Positions 1 through 9,592 are shown, counted from the first letter of the stretch. The stretch: 42,793 nucleotides of DNA from Acidobacteriota bacterium (GCA_025463135.1 JAOAPY010000046.1:1-42793); one strand, 5' to 3'. Notes: generated from the sequence alone by a model not told the origin. Translations and numbers: made by a program.

Positions 1-2616
1 TACCAGACTTGCGCAGCCAAATTAGATAGTGAGAATTCCGATGATGCCGAAAGGCGTTGAGCACCCCCACCGCCGATATCTAACAACGCGGGTGTGGCGG
101 TGAGAATTCCGATGATGCCGAAAGGCGTTGAGCACTGATGACGTTCGCTTCATACTGCGAAATCCACTCGTGAGAATTCCGATGATGCCGAAAGGCGTTG
201 AGCACATTAACTTTCGCCCCTTGTCTGTAGCACTCCTGATGTGAGAATTCCGATGATGCCGAAAGGCGTTGAGCACAACGACAGCGATTCGGTTACCGCA
301 ATGGTGGAACTGTGAGAATTCCGATGATGCCGAAAGGCGTTGAGCACCGTATCAGTCTTTACCCTACGTTCGAGGACTCCGCGGTGAGAATTCCGATGAT
401 GCCGAAAGGCGTTGAGCACGCCACCAGGACCATGCCGCCGAAATAAGCCTCGAGTGTGAGAATTCCGATGATGCCGAAAGGCGTTGAGCACCTGTTGAAG
501 AACTCAGGGGTCATCTCAGCCGTATGTGAGAATTCCGATGATGCCGAAAGGCGTTGAGCACCGAGTCATTATCGATTTTCAACCGGGCGAGTTCGCGTGA
601 GAATTCCGATGATGCCGAAAGGCGTTGAGCACGCATACAGGCGACCATTTATAACCTGAACGTATTGTGAGAATTCCGATGATGCCGAAAGGCGTTGAGC
701 ACGAGGACTCCGGGAAGGCCGCAGGCCGGGCGCTCCTGTGAGAATTCCGATGATGCCGAAAGGCGTTGAGCACTAACAAGCCTTGTAATAGAAAGGCACG
801 TTATCGCCGGTGAGAATTCCGATGATGCCGAAAGGCGTTGAGCACACACTTGGACTGCCAGCCCGTGCAAAGCGAGCTTTGTGAGAATTCCGATGATGCC
901 GAAAGGCGTTGAGCACTATATGGGGCGGTGTGGCAGTCGGTAATTGCGATCGTGAGAATTCCGATGATGCCGAAAGGCGTTGAGCACACCTGGTCGATGG
1001 CGGATGTGCCCGTCGAGAAACAGTGAGAATTCCGATGATGCCGAAAGGCGTTGAGCACAATTTTACAAGGTGCAGTTGAGTCCCGGTTGCAGACGTGAGA
1101 ATTCCGATGATGCCGAAAGGCGTTGAGCACAGATTATGAGCGGGACGTTGTGCGGCTGCGGTGTGTGAGAATTCCGATGATGCCGAAAGGCGTTGAGCAC
1201 ATTGAGAGGTCCGCACACGTCGCGTCAGTCCAGAGTGAGAATTCCGATGATGCCGAAAGGCGTTGAGCACCCCCTGCCGCGCCGCGCATTCTTCACTGGC
1301 TGTCAGTGAGAATTCCGATGATGCCGAAAGGCGTTGAGCACCTGACTGGTTCGTAGCGATCTACAAACGAAGTAAGGTGAGAATTCCGATGATGCCGAAA
1401 GGCGTTGAGCACCTGAGTTAGTGACGGCGACCGTACCGCTGGCGCACGCGTGAGAATTCCGATGATGCCGAAAGGCGTTGAGCACGAGAAGATTCGGAGA
1501 TTTCTTCGCGGTGCTGATACGTGAGAATTCCGATGATGCCGAAAGGCGTTGAGCACCACCCCTTCGAATCGTGACTTCGCTTCTGAAAGTGTGAGAATTC
1601 CGATGATGCCGAAAGGCGTTGAGCACCGCGGGCTGCCGCTGTCGCGCTTTCAACCGTGGGGTGAGAATTCCGATGATGCCGAAAGGCGTTGAGCACGATG
1701 CGCTCCCAGCTATGCAGACTTGGCCTTGGCTGTGAGAATTCCGATGATGCCGAAAGGCGTTGAGCACGCTAAGAAGTGGCCTTTGTACGTTGCTGCATGG
1801 AGTGAGAATTCCGATGATGCCGAAAGGCGTTGAGCACGATCTAACGGCTTCCGTCGTAGGGGTCCCAGCTGCGTGAGAATTCCGATGATGCCGAAAGGCG
1901 TTGAGCACAGAGCCGTCCGACTGGACGATGATCGGCTCGCCCGTGAGAATTCCGATGATGCCGAAAGGCGTTGAGCACGCGCAGTTGACCGCTGATGCTG
2001 CCGTCAATGCCACGTGAGAATTCCGATGATGCCGAAAGGCGTTGAGCACATTGAATTACTTTCAAAGGTGTTGCGATGATCAGGGTGAGAATTCCGATGA
2101 TGCGGAAAGGCGTTGAGCACGGCATCTCTGCGTTCCTGGCTGAGTGTCAGCATAAGTGAGAATTCCGATGATGCCGAAAGGCGTTGAGCACTTGAAGGGC
2201 TTAGGTGGAACAATCGGCGCGCACATGCGTGAGAATTCCGATGATGCCGAAAGGCGTTGAGCACAGTACATCCGCAGAGTTACTACCGAACGAAGAAACG
2301 TGAGAATTCCGATGATGCCGAAAGGCGTTGAGCACGCGAACTCTGAGCGGCAGCTTACGTCTACTCAGCAGTGAGAATTCCGATGATGCCGAAAGGCGTT
2401 GAGCACCCGTACATGCAGCTGGTTAACCCCGAGAACGGAGCGGTGAGAATTCCGATGATGCCGAAAGGCGTTGAGCACATTCGGTGAAACGAGTAGCGGG
2501 TGAATTCTTGAGCAGTGAGAATTCCGATGATGCCGAAAGGCGTTGAGCACTACTTTGATCCATCATACAGAGCGTTTTCCATTGTGTGAGAATTCCGATA
2601 ATGCCGAAAGGAGCAT
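1..2616 (+). CRISPR. CRISPR array, 37 repeats of 36 bp, truncated by left window edge
   Basis: Thirty-seven copies of a 36-bp repeat start at 29, 100, 170, 241 and so on to 2586. The repeat begins GTGAGAATTCCGATGATGCC and ends GAAAGGCGTTGAGCAC. The 36 complete spacers are 34-37 nt and all differ; bases 1-28 are part of one more spacer, so the array continues to the left. Each repeat can fold a small hairpin, ATGCC-GAAA-GGCGT, leaving TTGAGCAC as a possible 8-nt crRNA 5' handle on the plus strand. Two repeats deviate: the one at 2085 (C to G at 2104) and the last at 2586 (G to A plus loss of CGTTG). Decay at the right end implies the leader lies off the left edge and transcription runs rightward. 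No cas gene is in the window, so the subtype cannot be assigned. Confidence 0.98.
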
Positions 2617-2749
2617 ACAAGAGCCAGACTAGATCACGGCTACCAAGATGAGGCAGGTTGAGGAAGGGTCTCAACCCAAAGCGGCAGAAACCGTTGCAGG
2701 GAAAGGTCCAATTACTCCCTCGAGCCGCCGCAGTACGTTCGTGGCCGCT

Positions 2750-3454
2750 TTATTGGCCTGAGGCCTTGCGGGCGAGCATGACGTTAATACCCTTGCGAAT
2801 TCCCTCACCGTTTATGTTCTCGACCTTTAGTTGTCGACCTTCGATCAGGATCGTTGGCGTTCCTACTACGGCCAGCGAATCCGCTCGGTCGCGGTCCGCC
2901 TTGAGGCGACCCTGCACCTCAGTACCATCCATGTCCCGGGTGAATCGCTCTACGTCGAGCCCCAGTTCATGAGCGTAATTTATGAAAATAGAACGGGGGT
3001 TGCCATCATCTTTCCATGCATCCTGAGTCTCATAGATGCGATCGTGCATCTCCCAAAAGCGGCTTTGCAGGCGCGCGGCTTCGGCGGCCTGAGCCGCTGC
3101 CAGGGCGTTCTTGTGGAGTTGCGTCAAAGGAAGGTTACGGAACACGAAATTGATGCGAGCGCCATACTCCTGTTCGATCTTCTTCATTTCGGGATGAAGC
3201 AAGCCGCACGGTGGACATTGATAGTCTCCGTACTCTTCAACCGCAACTCCCACACCTACGGGAATCGCGGGAATTGTGTTTTCCGGAGTGACAGACGGCC
3301 GGGTGACCGGTGGGGTTGTCGACGGCGCTGGCGTTCCCTGGGCCACAAAGGGTGCGGTCGTTGCCGTTTTTTTTGAACGGACAAGTAACAGGGCGCCGGC
3401 AACGACGGCAACCAGCACCACCCCAATTATGACTATTGGCAGATAACGTCTCAT
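2750..3454 (-). CDS. DsbA-like thioredoxin-fold protein, membrane anchored
   Basis: Predicted 234-residue thiol oxidoreductase of the DsbA/BdbD (Thioredoxin_4) group, which forms or isomerises disulfides in exported proteins. Right after the start is a hydrophobic segment (LPIVIIGVVLVAVVAGALLLV) preceded by basic residues, so it is an N-terminal membrane anchor with the domain outside. A Pro/Thr-rich linker leads to the active site, CPPC within YGDYQCPPCGLLHP. The cis-proline loop is seen as VGTPTILIEG near the C-terminus. The ATG at 3454 is preferred over a longer TTG-initiated frame because it places the basic residues directly before the anchor. It is the last gene of a minus-strand trio with two membrane proteins. 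The precise redox role is inferred. Confidence 0.85.
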   Translation of the reverse strand: MRRYLPIVIIGVVLVAVVAGALLLVRSKKTATTAPFVAQGTPAPSTTPPVTRPSVTPENTIPAIPVGVGVAVEEYGDYQCPPCGLLHPEMKKIEQEYGARINFVFRNLPLTQLHKNALAAAQAAEAARLQSRFWEMHDRIYETQDAWKDDGNPRSIFINYAHELGLDVERFTRDMDGTEVQGRLKADRDRADSLAVVGTPTILIEGRQLKVENINGEGIRKGINVMLARKASGQ

Positions 3455-3521
3455 CAATTCTTTATCACTGTCAGAAAGTTTGATTCTTCCGGTCTCCAAA
3501 GACCGGCGGCCTTTCCTAATC

Positions 3522-5279
3522 TCAGGGTGCCGGCATGTCCTTCCGTACAAACAGCAAGAGCTCAACGCCGGGACGCAACTTTAGTTTGGAATTAACCTGC
3601 CGGTAGCGATCACCAAAGGTGGTTTGCACTTCCTCTCGTTGGGCTTCAGAGGCAATGATTATCGGTTCGTTGCTCGCTGATACATGACCGAAATAGCCGA
3701 CGCGTTTGTAGTCACGAAAATACCAGGGCAAGGGCCAGTAGTCAGGTGAGACGATCGTTATTCCGGTCTCAAAGCCAGTCCCGCTGCGCTTGGCTATTTG
3801 ATCCACGTCATTCACCAGCGTCAACAAATCACGGTGCGAGTGCGCGTAAACATAGACGTAATACTCATCATCGTTATCGTAGTTGAAGAAATTGAGATCG
3901 ATGGTTTGATATCCGGGAATCGCCGCCATCCAGTTCGGCTGTTTTTGAAAACTCGCAAGTGCCAGATTCGGCAGACCGCCACTTATTAGTAAGCAGGCAA
4001 CCAGGATCAGGAAGACCACAGTCCTCGTGATCTCCTGTTTGCGAAGGCGCTGATATAGCCAATCAATAGCGTAGCCGGCGCTCAGCGCCAGCGGGACAAG
4101 GAAGTTGAGCATTAACCACGGCGTCTTGTAGGGGACCAGAGAATAAGCGGAAATAATCCCGAAGGCCCACAGCGCGGAAAAGAGCGCGAAAGAGTTCTTC
4201 GGTCTCCAGAAGACCAATGCGGCTCCGAGCGTGCCCAGCACGAGCAGTGGTGATTCCTGGAATGGGAGCCATTTGACGAGGTAAGTCCAAAATGGATGAA
4301 CGTGCGCGGTCTGGCCCGTCTTGCTCCATATCTGAAAAGTTTTCAGGGAGTCCCAAACACCGGTCCAATTTGTCAGGAAGGAGGAATAGAAGAGCATTCC
4401 CACAGCGGCAAAAACACCTACTGCTAAGACTGCCCAAATGGCGATGTTGCGGGATCCGCCCAGTCGATCGCGAATATCCTTTAGCCCTGGTGAAGGTTCG
4501 CCAGCGGATTCATTTCGTCTGCGGCTTCCTTTCGGTTCAGGTCCCAGGGCACGCCATAACCAGCGATACACGTGGGTCAAAACCAGAGCTATCAAAAGCA
4601 CCGCAACGGAAATAATCCAGGTTTCCTTAGTCGCAAAAAGTAGTGCCGCCGACGCCGCCGCCAGAACGAGGTAAACCGGATGACCGTCCTCGTAGTACTT
4701 CAAACCAGCCACAACGATTCCAAAGGTAAAAAATACAAACAGCGATTCGTGAATAAAATACCGAGAAAGGTAGACCGCGCCCGGCGACACGGCCAGCAAG
4801 GTGGCCGCGGCGAGCGAACCAATCCTGCCCAAACGCCGGTGCAGTGAAAGGACCAGCCAGATTGTTCCTAATCCAAAGAGGGCCGGTACCAATCGAGTAT
4901 TAAACGTGGTCAGCCCATAAGCGTTTTGCGCCAACGGGCCAAACAGGAACCTGATGACCCAGGGGATCACGGCCGCGAAATAGTAAAGGGTTGGCCCGTG
5001 ATAATTCTCGGGATCGTAATGATAGAACCCATCGCGCACCAGCCGCACCAGGAAATTCCCGTTCACGCCTTCGTCGTGATGAAAGGGGACGAGGGGAAGA
5101 TCATAGAGCCGCAGAATAGCGCCGACTAACATGACACCTATTGAAGTCAGCAGCCACGAGCGATAGGAAAGCTCCGCTGCCCCGACGTCAACGGGCCCGG
5201 CGGTCTCTATCCTGGCCCGTGAGTTCGTTAGGGGCTTCGGTTGCTTGTTACGGTTTGATTTTGTAGAGCCGGTACTCAC
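3522..5279 (-). CDS. TIGR03663-family polytopic membrane protein (Agl23-like, GT-C type)
   Basis: About 585 residues with many hydrophobic segments. The early loop carries FHHDEGVNGNFL followed by HYDPENYHGPTLYY, the acidic first-loop pattern of GT-C glycosyltransferases and of the TIGR03663 family, which is named after archaeal Agl23 and linked to flippase activity. The likely role is lipid-linked sugar transfer or handling at the membrane. A GTG at 5279 has GGAG six bases upstream; an ATG at 5318 in the same frame would add 13 residues but has no clear ribosome-binding site. Either start overlaps the upstream membrane-protein gene (stop at 5248), implying translational coupling. The C-terminal soluble region of about 150 residues lies after the last membrane helix. 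The substrate is unknown. Confidence 0.85.
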   Translation of the reverse strand: MSTGSTKSNRNKQPKPLTNSRARIETAGPVDVGAAELSYRSWLLTSIGVMLVGAILRLYDLPLVPFHHDEGVNGNFLVRLVRDGFYHYDPENYHGPTLYYFAAVIPWVIRFLFGPLAQNAYGLTTFNTRLVPALFGLGTIWLVLSLHRRLGRIGSLAAATLLAVSPGAVYLSRYFIHESLFVFFTFGIVVAGLKYYEDGHPVYLVLAAASAALLFATKETWIISVAVLLIALVLTHVYRWLWRALGPEPKGSRRRNESAGEPSPGLKDIRDRLGGSRNIAIWAVLAVGVFAAVGMLFYSSFLTNWTGVWDSLKTFQIWSKTGQTAHVHPFWTYLVKWLPFQESPLLVLGTLGAALVFWRPKNSFALFSALWAFGIISAYSLVPYKTPWLMLNFLVPLALSAGYAIDWLYQRLRKQEITRTVVFLILVACLLISGGLPNLALASFQKQPNWMAAIPGYQTIDLNFFNYDNDDEYYVYVYAHSHRDLLTLVNDVDQIAKRSGTGFETGITIVSPDYWPLPWYFRDYKRVGYFGHVSASNEPIIIASEAQREEVQTTFGDRYRQVNSKLKLRPGVELLLFVRKDMPAP

Positions 5280-7359
5280 CTGCTTCTCCAACCTTTTTGA
5301 AACGAGAAAAGAACTCATTATTCACGGGCATCACCAGCCGTTCGTTTGGCCCCACGACTGCATAGTCGACACCGTATTTGCCGAGTAACAATTCGGCGTC
5401 TGGAGCACCCGAGTAAATCCGTTTGATTTCGCTTTCGCGCGGCCCAAAGTCGATGCCATGCGTCCAGATGTGACCGGGATAGCCCATCAAGGAACGACGG
5501 CCTGTCAGAAAGACGGGCGTATTGTGTATAGGCGCGTGTATCACGGTCGATCGTGGTTGTGTCTGCTCTTTGACAACTTCGGCAAAGCGCACGCCGTTCG
5601 GATCGAACAATTGAAATTCACCCGAGCGCATCACGATACTCGCAACATCAAGCGCGCCCGCGAGCGTCAGGCAAACAAAAAGTGCGACGGCAATCGCTCG
5701 CTTAACCTGGCCTTCATGCCACAAACGCGAGAGCAGGAGCGCGACCAGGGGCGCCGATGCCACCCACCAGTAAAAAAGCACTTTTACGTTGTCCCAAATC
5801 CACGGCGCCAGCTTTACCATATTGGGTACAATAAAACAGAGCGTAAAGGGCAAATAAAAATGCAGCAAGCGGCGTGATACCAGGTAGTCTTTACCACGCC
5901 AGAGGATCGCCGCGATAAGCAGTGGAATAAAAAGGCCGGTGTTCTTGAACCAGAACCAAACTGGATTCTCTTGTCCATGGTCCCAACCAAACTCCCACGC
6001 AAAAAAGCTCGAGGCTTTTACGGCGCTGCCGGTGGTGGACCACAACATCTGCGGAACGGCGATCAGAGAAGCCACTACTGCGAATGTAATCCACAGGCGC
6101 CAGCGTCTTTGCAGTAAAGCGATGCCCGCACCCACGGCCATGACAACAACAAAACTGTGCGCATGCACGAGCGGCAACAGGCCCGCCGCCACCCCGGCCG
6201 CCACCATCCGCGCCGTTGGAGAATTCTTAAAGATCGCCGTCGAGGGACGGCGCTCGCCGGTTTCATTTTTATCCTTGAGCTTGCGCGCTCCCCAGAGTTT
6301 TTTCGGAGCTCCCTGCGCCGTATCTCCGTGTCTCCCCTTCTCCGTGTCCGTCCTTTCTCCCGTCGCCAACCACCATTGCGTGAACACAATAACAGCCAGA
6401 GGAAGACCCAACAGAATTCCCCTTTGCGGGACCAAAAGCGACGAGATCGCATTGCCCCAACGCCAGGTCGTTTCGGGAATTACTGTAAAAGACGCAGGCA
6501 AATGCGCAAGCACGCCGAACAGTCCCTGATCGTTTTTACCCGCGAAGGTAACCAGCAGCGCCCAGCCAAAGCCGCCATTCAGCACTACCAGGAGCGGTGT
6601 GAGCAGTGCCGCCACCCGATCGCGCAGCATCTCCCAGGCCCAGCGATGAAGCACACCCATGAAGCCAATAGCTAACAGAAAGTTCTCAATGAACATTGAA
6701 TTGCGCAAAGAGCAGAACACTAAGGGCCGGAGAAACGGCCACCTTACCACAAGGTTCTCAATGAACACTGAGTTGCTCAGGCTCGCGCCGCAGCGCAGGA
6801 ACACCGCCGAAATAAAATCAGTGAGAAAAGGGTACGTGAAACGCACACCCGCAAAAGTCGGATCCTCGGGTGGATAGTTGTGCCCGTAAGCAAAGCCGGT
6901 GATCACGCTCAGGTGGAAAGGAAGGTCACCGAAATTGTTCAATACGCCCGTATATATTCCATCCGGCTTCTGAATCATCGCCCGATCAAAAATCAGCCCG
7001 AAGAGGATGGCGGCAATTGCATAGTAGAGAAAGTACCCGAGGTCGGCGCGGCTGGGGCGAGCAATTGCCTGTCGAATCTTTTGTGATGCCAGCTCCAGAT
7101 CGGCCCGGATCTGTACACGGTAAAAAGGATCCAACAACAAGGCGCAAGGCGAAATCGTCACCAGCGTAGCCAGCCCAATTGACAAGGGGGTTAGGCCCAA
7201 CAACGACGCCAGCATGAAACCGATTAGACCGAAGGCCGCCAGCCCGATACACGCTCCCGTGCAAAGCCTCGCAGCCACAGGGCAATCCTCATCATAAATA
7301 TAGGTGGCGAGAGCTCCGCCGGCAGTCAAAAGGAGGGCAAGCAGGAGTGGAAGAATCAT
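5248..7359 (-). CDS. Large polytopic membrane protein, GT-C glycosyltransferase-like
   Basis: A 703-residue protein with at least ten hydrophobic segments, starting MILPLLLALLLTAGG, and a C-terminal soluble part. Near the C-terminus, LLLGKYGVDYAVVGPNER resembles the 'YGV-Y-VVG' segment seen in YfhO-like and other GT-C membrane proteins. I do not recognise a specific family. Together with the overlapping TIGR03663 gene and the DsbA-like gene downstream it suggests a small envelope operon. The middle holds an in-frame 24-residue near-duplication (NSVFIEN ... NSMFIEN) with a palindrome-bearing insert, described separately. A charged, low-complexity loop (EKGRHGDTAQGAPKKLWGARK) follows later. No clear Shine-Dalgarno precedes the ATG at 7359. 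Confidence 0.75.
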   Translation of the reverse strand: MILPLLLALLLTAGGALATYIYDEDCPVAARLCTGACIGLAAFGLIGFMLASLLGLTPLSIGLATLVTISPCALLLDPFYRVQIRADLELASQKIRQAIARPSRADLGYFLYYAIAAILFGLIFDRAMIQKPDGIYTGVLNNFGDLPFHLSVITGFAYGHNYPPEDPTFAGVRFTYPFLTDFISAVFLRCGASLSNSVFIENLVVRWPFLRPLVFCSLRNSMFIENFLLAIGFMGVLHRWAWEMLRDRVAALLTPLLVVLNGGFGWALLVTFAGKNDQGLFGVLAHLPASFTVIPETTWRWGNAISSLLVPQRGILLGLPLAVIVFTQWWLATGERTDTEKGRHGDTAQGAPKKLWGARKLKDKNETGERRPSTAIFKNSPTARMVAAGVAAGLLPLVHAHSFVVVMAVGAGIALLQRRWRLWITFAVVASLIAVPQMLWSTTGSAVKASSFFAWEFGWDHGQENPVWFWFKNTGLFIPLLIAAILWRGKDYLVSRRLLHFYLPFTLCFIVPNMVKLAPWIWDNVKVLFYWWVASAPLVALLLSRLWHEGQVKRAIAVALFVCLTLAGALDVASIVMRSGEFQLFDPNGVRFAEVVKEQTQPRSTVIHAPIHNTPVFLTGRRSLMGYPGHIWTHGIDFGPRESEIKRIYSGAPDAELLLGKYGVDYAVVGPNERLVMPVNNEFFSRFKKVGEAGEYRLYKIKP
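6682..6776. repeat. 72-bp in-frame duplication/insertion inside the membrane-protein gene
   Basis: Two 23-nt direct copies, 6682-6704 and 6754-6776, differ at only two positions and lie exactly 72 bp apart. The DNA between them contains a small palindrome (GCCG-GAGAAA-CGGC). The reading frame stays open, so the protein gains 24 residues containing VVRWPFLRPLVFCSL. It looks like a short dispersed element inserted with flanking duplication, or a tandem duplication. Which one cannot be told from this window. Confidence 0.7.
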
Positions 7360-7590
7360 CAGTCAGTGAATTCTATGAGTGGCAAAGTCGAGAAAGCGTT
7401 TTTATCGGAATGGGATTATACGCGAACCGGTCCGAACCGCACATCTTAGCCATGGTGGATCCTGGTTCAGGCTGCGATGAGTCGATACTCTACACAGCCT
7501 TTAATCATGAAGCGCTCATTATTGCGTAACCCGAACGAAATCAAACTGAACCATGATGCGCCTGTTTCAGCTTCCGCAAAATGGCCTGCC

Positions 7591-7710
7591 TGGAGTGCGC
7601 CGATCCGTGGGCGCTTTGGTTGCTGCAACCTGTCGCAGCCTGCATCCGGTAGCTGGATCGTTGACGAAAAGAGTCGACCGGCCAAAGCGGTGACAGGTCG
7701 CCACACTCCA
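7591..7710. repeat. 120-bp element with 29-bp terminal inverted repeats
   Basis: The 402-bp gap 7360-7761 has no convincing gene. Inside it, 7591-7619 and the reverse complement of 7682-7710 are both 29 nt, start TGGAGTG, end CGCTTTGG and agree at roughly three quarters of positions. The 62-bp centre carries further small hairpins (GTTGCTGCAAC). The outer arm resembles palindromic intergenic repeats (TGGAGTGCGGCGAC type) that I recall as common in Acidobacteriota and Verrucomicrobia. That resemblance is from memory. It may also end transcripts or fold as RNA ahead of ychF. Confidence 0.7.
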
Positions 7711-7761
7711 AGGTCTTTGCATCGCGCAAGCTTATGGGTTAGTTTCGCAGCGAGGTAATTC

Positions 7762-8862
7762 ATGCTGAGAGCAGGTATCGTTGGTTTGCCCAACGTGGGC
7801 AAGTCGACGCTTTTTAATGCACTGACGGCGCAAACCGCGGCCCTCGCGGCCAACTATCCGTTTGCCACGATCGAACCGAATGTTGGAGTTGTGCCTGTCC
7901 CCGACGAACGTCTGCAACCTTTGGCCAAACTGGTCAAGACCACCGTCATCGTTCCCGCCACGGTTGAATTTCTGGACATCGCCGGCCTGGTGCGCGGCGC
8001 TTCAAAGGGCGAAGGGCTCGGCAATCAGTTTCTCGCCAACATACGAGAGACGGACACCGTGGTCCAGGTAGTCCGTTGCTTCGATGACGATAGCGTAATC
8101 CATGTCGAGGGCTCCGTTGATCCTCAGCGGGACATTGAAACCATTCAGATCGAGCTGGCGCTGGCGGACCTGGCGACTGCCGAACGTCGCCGCGAGAAAG
8201 CACAGAAAGGATTGAAGGGTGGTGACAAGACCGCCCGCGCCGAACTGGAAGTGTTGGAAAAAATTCTGCCCTCTCTGGAAGAGGGCAAATCCGCGCGCGT
8301 AGTTGAATTGACTACGGACGAGCGAGTGACGGCGCGAAATTTTTTCCTGCTCACGATGAAGCCGACTATTTATGCCGCTAACGTCGATGAAGCCACGTTG
8401 GCAGCCCCGGATCAAAACGCACATCTCCAGAAGGTGCGCGCGCTGGCTGAAGCCGAAGGAGCGGAGTGCCTGGTTATTTGTGCTCAGCTGGAGGCAGAGT
8501 TGGTTGCCCTGCCGCCGGAGGAGCGGTTGGATTATCTGAAGAGCCTCGGCGTTTCCAGCAGCGGCGTCGACCGCTTGATCAAGAGTGCCTATCACCTGCT
8601 CGGCTTGATGTCCTTCCTTACGGCTGGAGAAAAGGAAGCGCGCGCCTGGACCATTCCCCAGGGCACGCGCGCGCAGAACGCAGCCGGCACGATTCATTCG
8701 GATATTGAAAGAGGATTTATTCGTGCTGAGATCGTCAGCTACGATGACTTGATCCGTGCGGGCTCCTACGCTGTAGCTAAAGAACAGGGATTAACGAGAC
8801 TGGAAGGCAAGGACTACATCATGGAGGAAGGCGACATAGTCAATTTCCGATTCAATGTGTGA
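7762..8862 (+). CDS. ychF: YchF/OLA1-type P-loop ATPase
   Basis: A complete 366-residue YchF. The P-loop GLPNVGKST is at residues 8-16. The NVDE sequence (in [10 protein letters not shown]) replaces the usual GTPase NKxD specificity motif, which is why this family prefers ATP. The C-terminal TGS-like domain ends with the conserved FRFNV. YchF binds ribosomes and has been linked to stress and redox responses. A GAGG box lies just upstream of the ATG (GAGGTAATTC). It stands alone on the plus strand, diverging from the membrane-protein operon, so its promoter must lie in the repeat-bearing gap 7360-7761. The length and motifs match the family. Confidence 0.97.
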   Translation: MLRAGIVGLPNVGKSTLFNALTAQTAALAANYPFATIEPNVGVVPVPDERLQPLAKLVKTTVIVPATVEFLDIAGLVRGASKGEGLGNQFLANIRETDTVVQVVRCFDDDSVIHVEGSVDPQRDIETIQIELALADLATAERRREKAQKGLKGGDKTARAELEVLEKILPSLEEGKSARVVELTTDERVTARNFFLLTMKPTIYAANVDEATLAAPDQNAHLQKVRALAEAEGAECLVICAQLEAELVALPPEERLDYLKSLGVSSSGVDRLIKSAYHLLGLMSFLTAGEKEARAWTIPQGTRAQNAAGTIHSDIERGFIRAEIVSYDDLIRAGSYAVAKEQGLTRLEGKDYIMEEGDIVNFRFNV

Positions 8863-8885
8863 TGCCTTGAATTATCAGTGGAGGT

Positions 8886-9263
8886 TTACGAACTTTCATC
8901 ACCAAGTATTCCTCTTCGCCTCATCAGCTCTTTCAAAATGTTGAGCTGTTCATCATTTACCGCGTGCCTTTCCCGATGCTTTACTGCGAGCGCCTTAAGT
9001 CTTTTCATTTGTTCCCTCGATGCGCGTATGCTTGGCCAATCAGGCTTGGCCAAAAGTTCTGCGATCCGTTCCAAGCGATCCATCTCGTCGTTACTGATTT
9101 GAGCGTCCAGGAGCATGTTTATCTTCTCATCTTGCCGCCGACTCTGTTGACGCGCGCGTAGCCCAGCCCTAACGAATAGCTTAACGATCCGTTCTATTCG
9201 ATCCAAGCGTTGTTCATGATTCACTAATCGATGCCTTTCCGGTGGGAAGAGCCGGATAATCAT
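8886..9263 (-). CDS. Hypothetical coiled-coil protein, 125 aa
   Basis: I do not recognise a family. The protein is highly charged, rich in Arg, Glu, Leu and Gln, with heptad-like runs (HEQRLDRIERIVKLF, NDEMDRLERIAELL) that predict a largely helical coiled coil. It has no signal peptide, membrane segment or cysteines. It is convergent with ychF (24 bp between the stops). The start ATG at 9263 lacks a strong Shine-Dalgarno, so the start is uncertain. Small coiled-coil proteins of this look are frequent, uncharacterised products in related genomes (recollection, not checked). Confidence 0.6.
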   Translation of the reverse strand: MIIRLFPPERHRLVNHEQRLDRIERIVKLFVRAGLRARQQSRRQDEKINMLLDAQISNDEMDRLERIAELLAKPDWPSIRASREQMKRLKALAVKHRERHAVNDEQLNILKELMRRRGILGDESS

Positions 9264-9376
9264 CGCGCTAATTGGGATTTGGTCAAGACAAGAAATGGAC
9301 TTCGGTGAGAGACGCCCAGATGAGTGGATCGTTACGAGACTACGAATCGCGGAGGGAAGTCCCGGATCGCCTCTGA

Positions 9377-9592
9377 TTACCGCAGCATCGCGCGCACGCC
9401 GGTGAGAATGAGGTAACCAATCGCCAGGACTACCGCCACCTTGATAACCGCGACCGCAACTCCGAACAAAAATCCGACAACTCCTAAGGTAAAACCTGCC
9501 GCGGCCATTACCAGCGGAATGCCCACAGCCACCACGAAAATTCCCAGCAGGATCATTCCCGCCACTCTCATAACGTCCTTTGCGTCGCTCAT
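9377..9592 (-). CDS. Small hydrophobic membrane protein, 71 aa
   Basis: After a short polar start (MSDAKDVMR) the protein is almost entirely hydrophobic: two or more segments rich in Val, Ala, Gly and Ile, ending LTGVRAMLR. This predicts an inner-membrane hairpin with both ends in the cytoplasm. GGAGG seven bases before the ATG supports the start. Function is unknown. It is followed on the same strand by the coiled-coil gene, 113 bp away. The hydrophobic composition and good ribosome-binding site make it a likely real gene despite its size. Confidence 0.65.
   Translation of the reverse strand: MSDAKDVMRVAGMILLGIFVVAVGIPLVMAAAGFTLGVVGFLFGVAVAVIKVAVVLAIGYLILTGVRAMLR

Noticed and set aside
22-2674. 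Many open frames inside the first 2.6 kb (for example 1303-2049 minus)
   Set aside because: They are translations of the CRISPR repeat plus spacers; the peptides repeat LNAFRHHRNSH or CSTPFGIIGILT at the repeat period.
3489-3506. CCGGTCT-CCAA-AGACCGG hairpin as a terminator before the DsbA-like gene
   Set aside because: A 7-bp stem is present but on the minus strand no T-rich run follows, so termination is not supported.
7467-7853. Minus-strand frames of 128 and 62 residues over the ychF upstream gap
   Set aside because: They read through the inverted-repeat element (LECGDLSPLW is encoded by the repeat arm) and overlap ychF; no ribosome-binding site or family match.
8002-8697. 231-residue minus-strand frame inside ychF
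   Set aside because: Antisense shadow of a clear, full-length ychF; no recognisable motifs.
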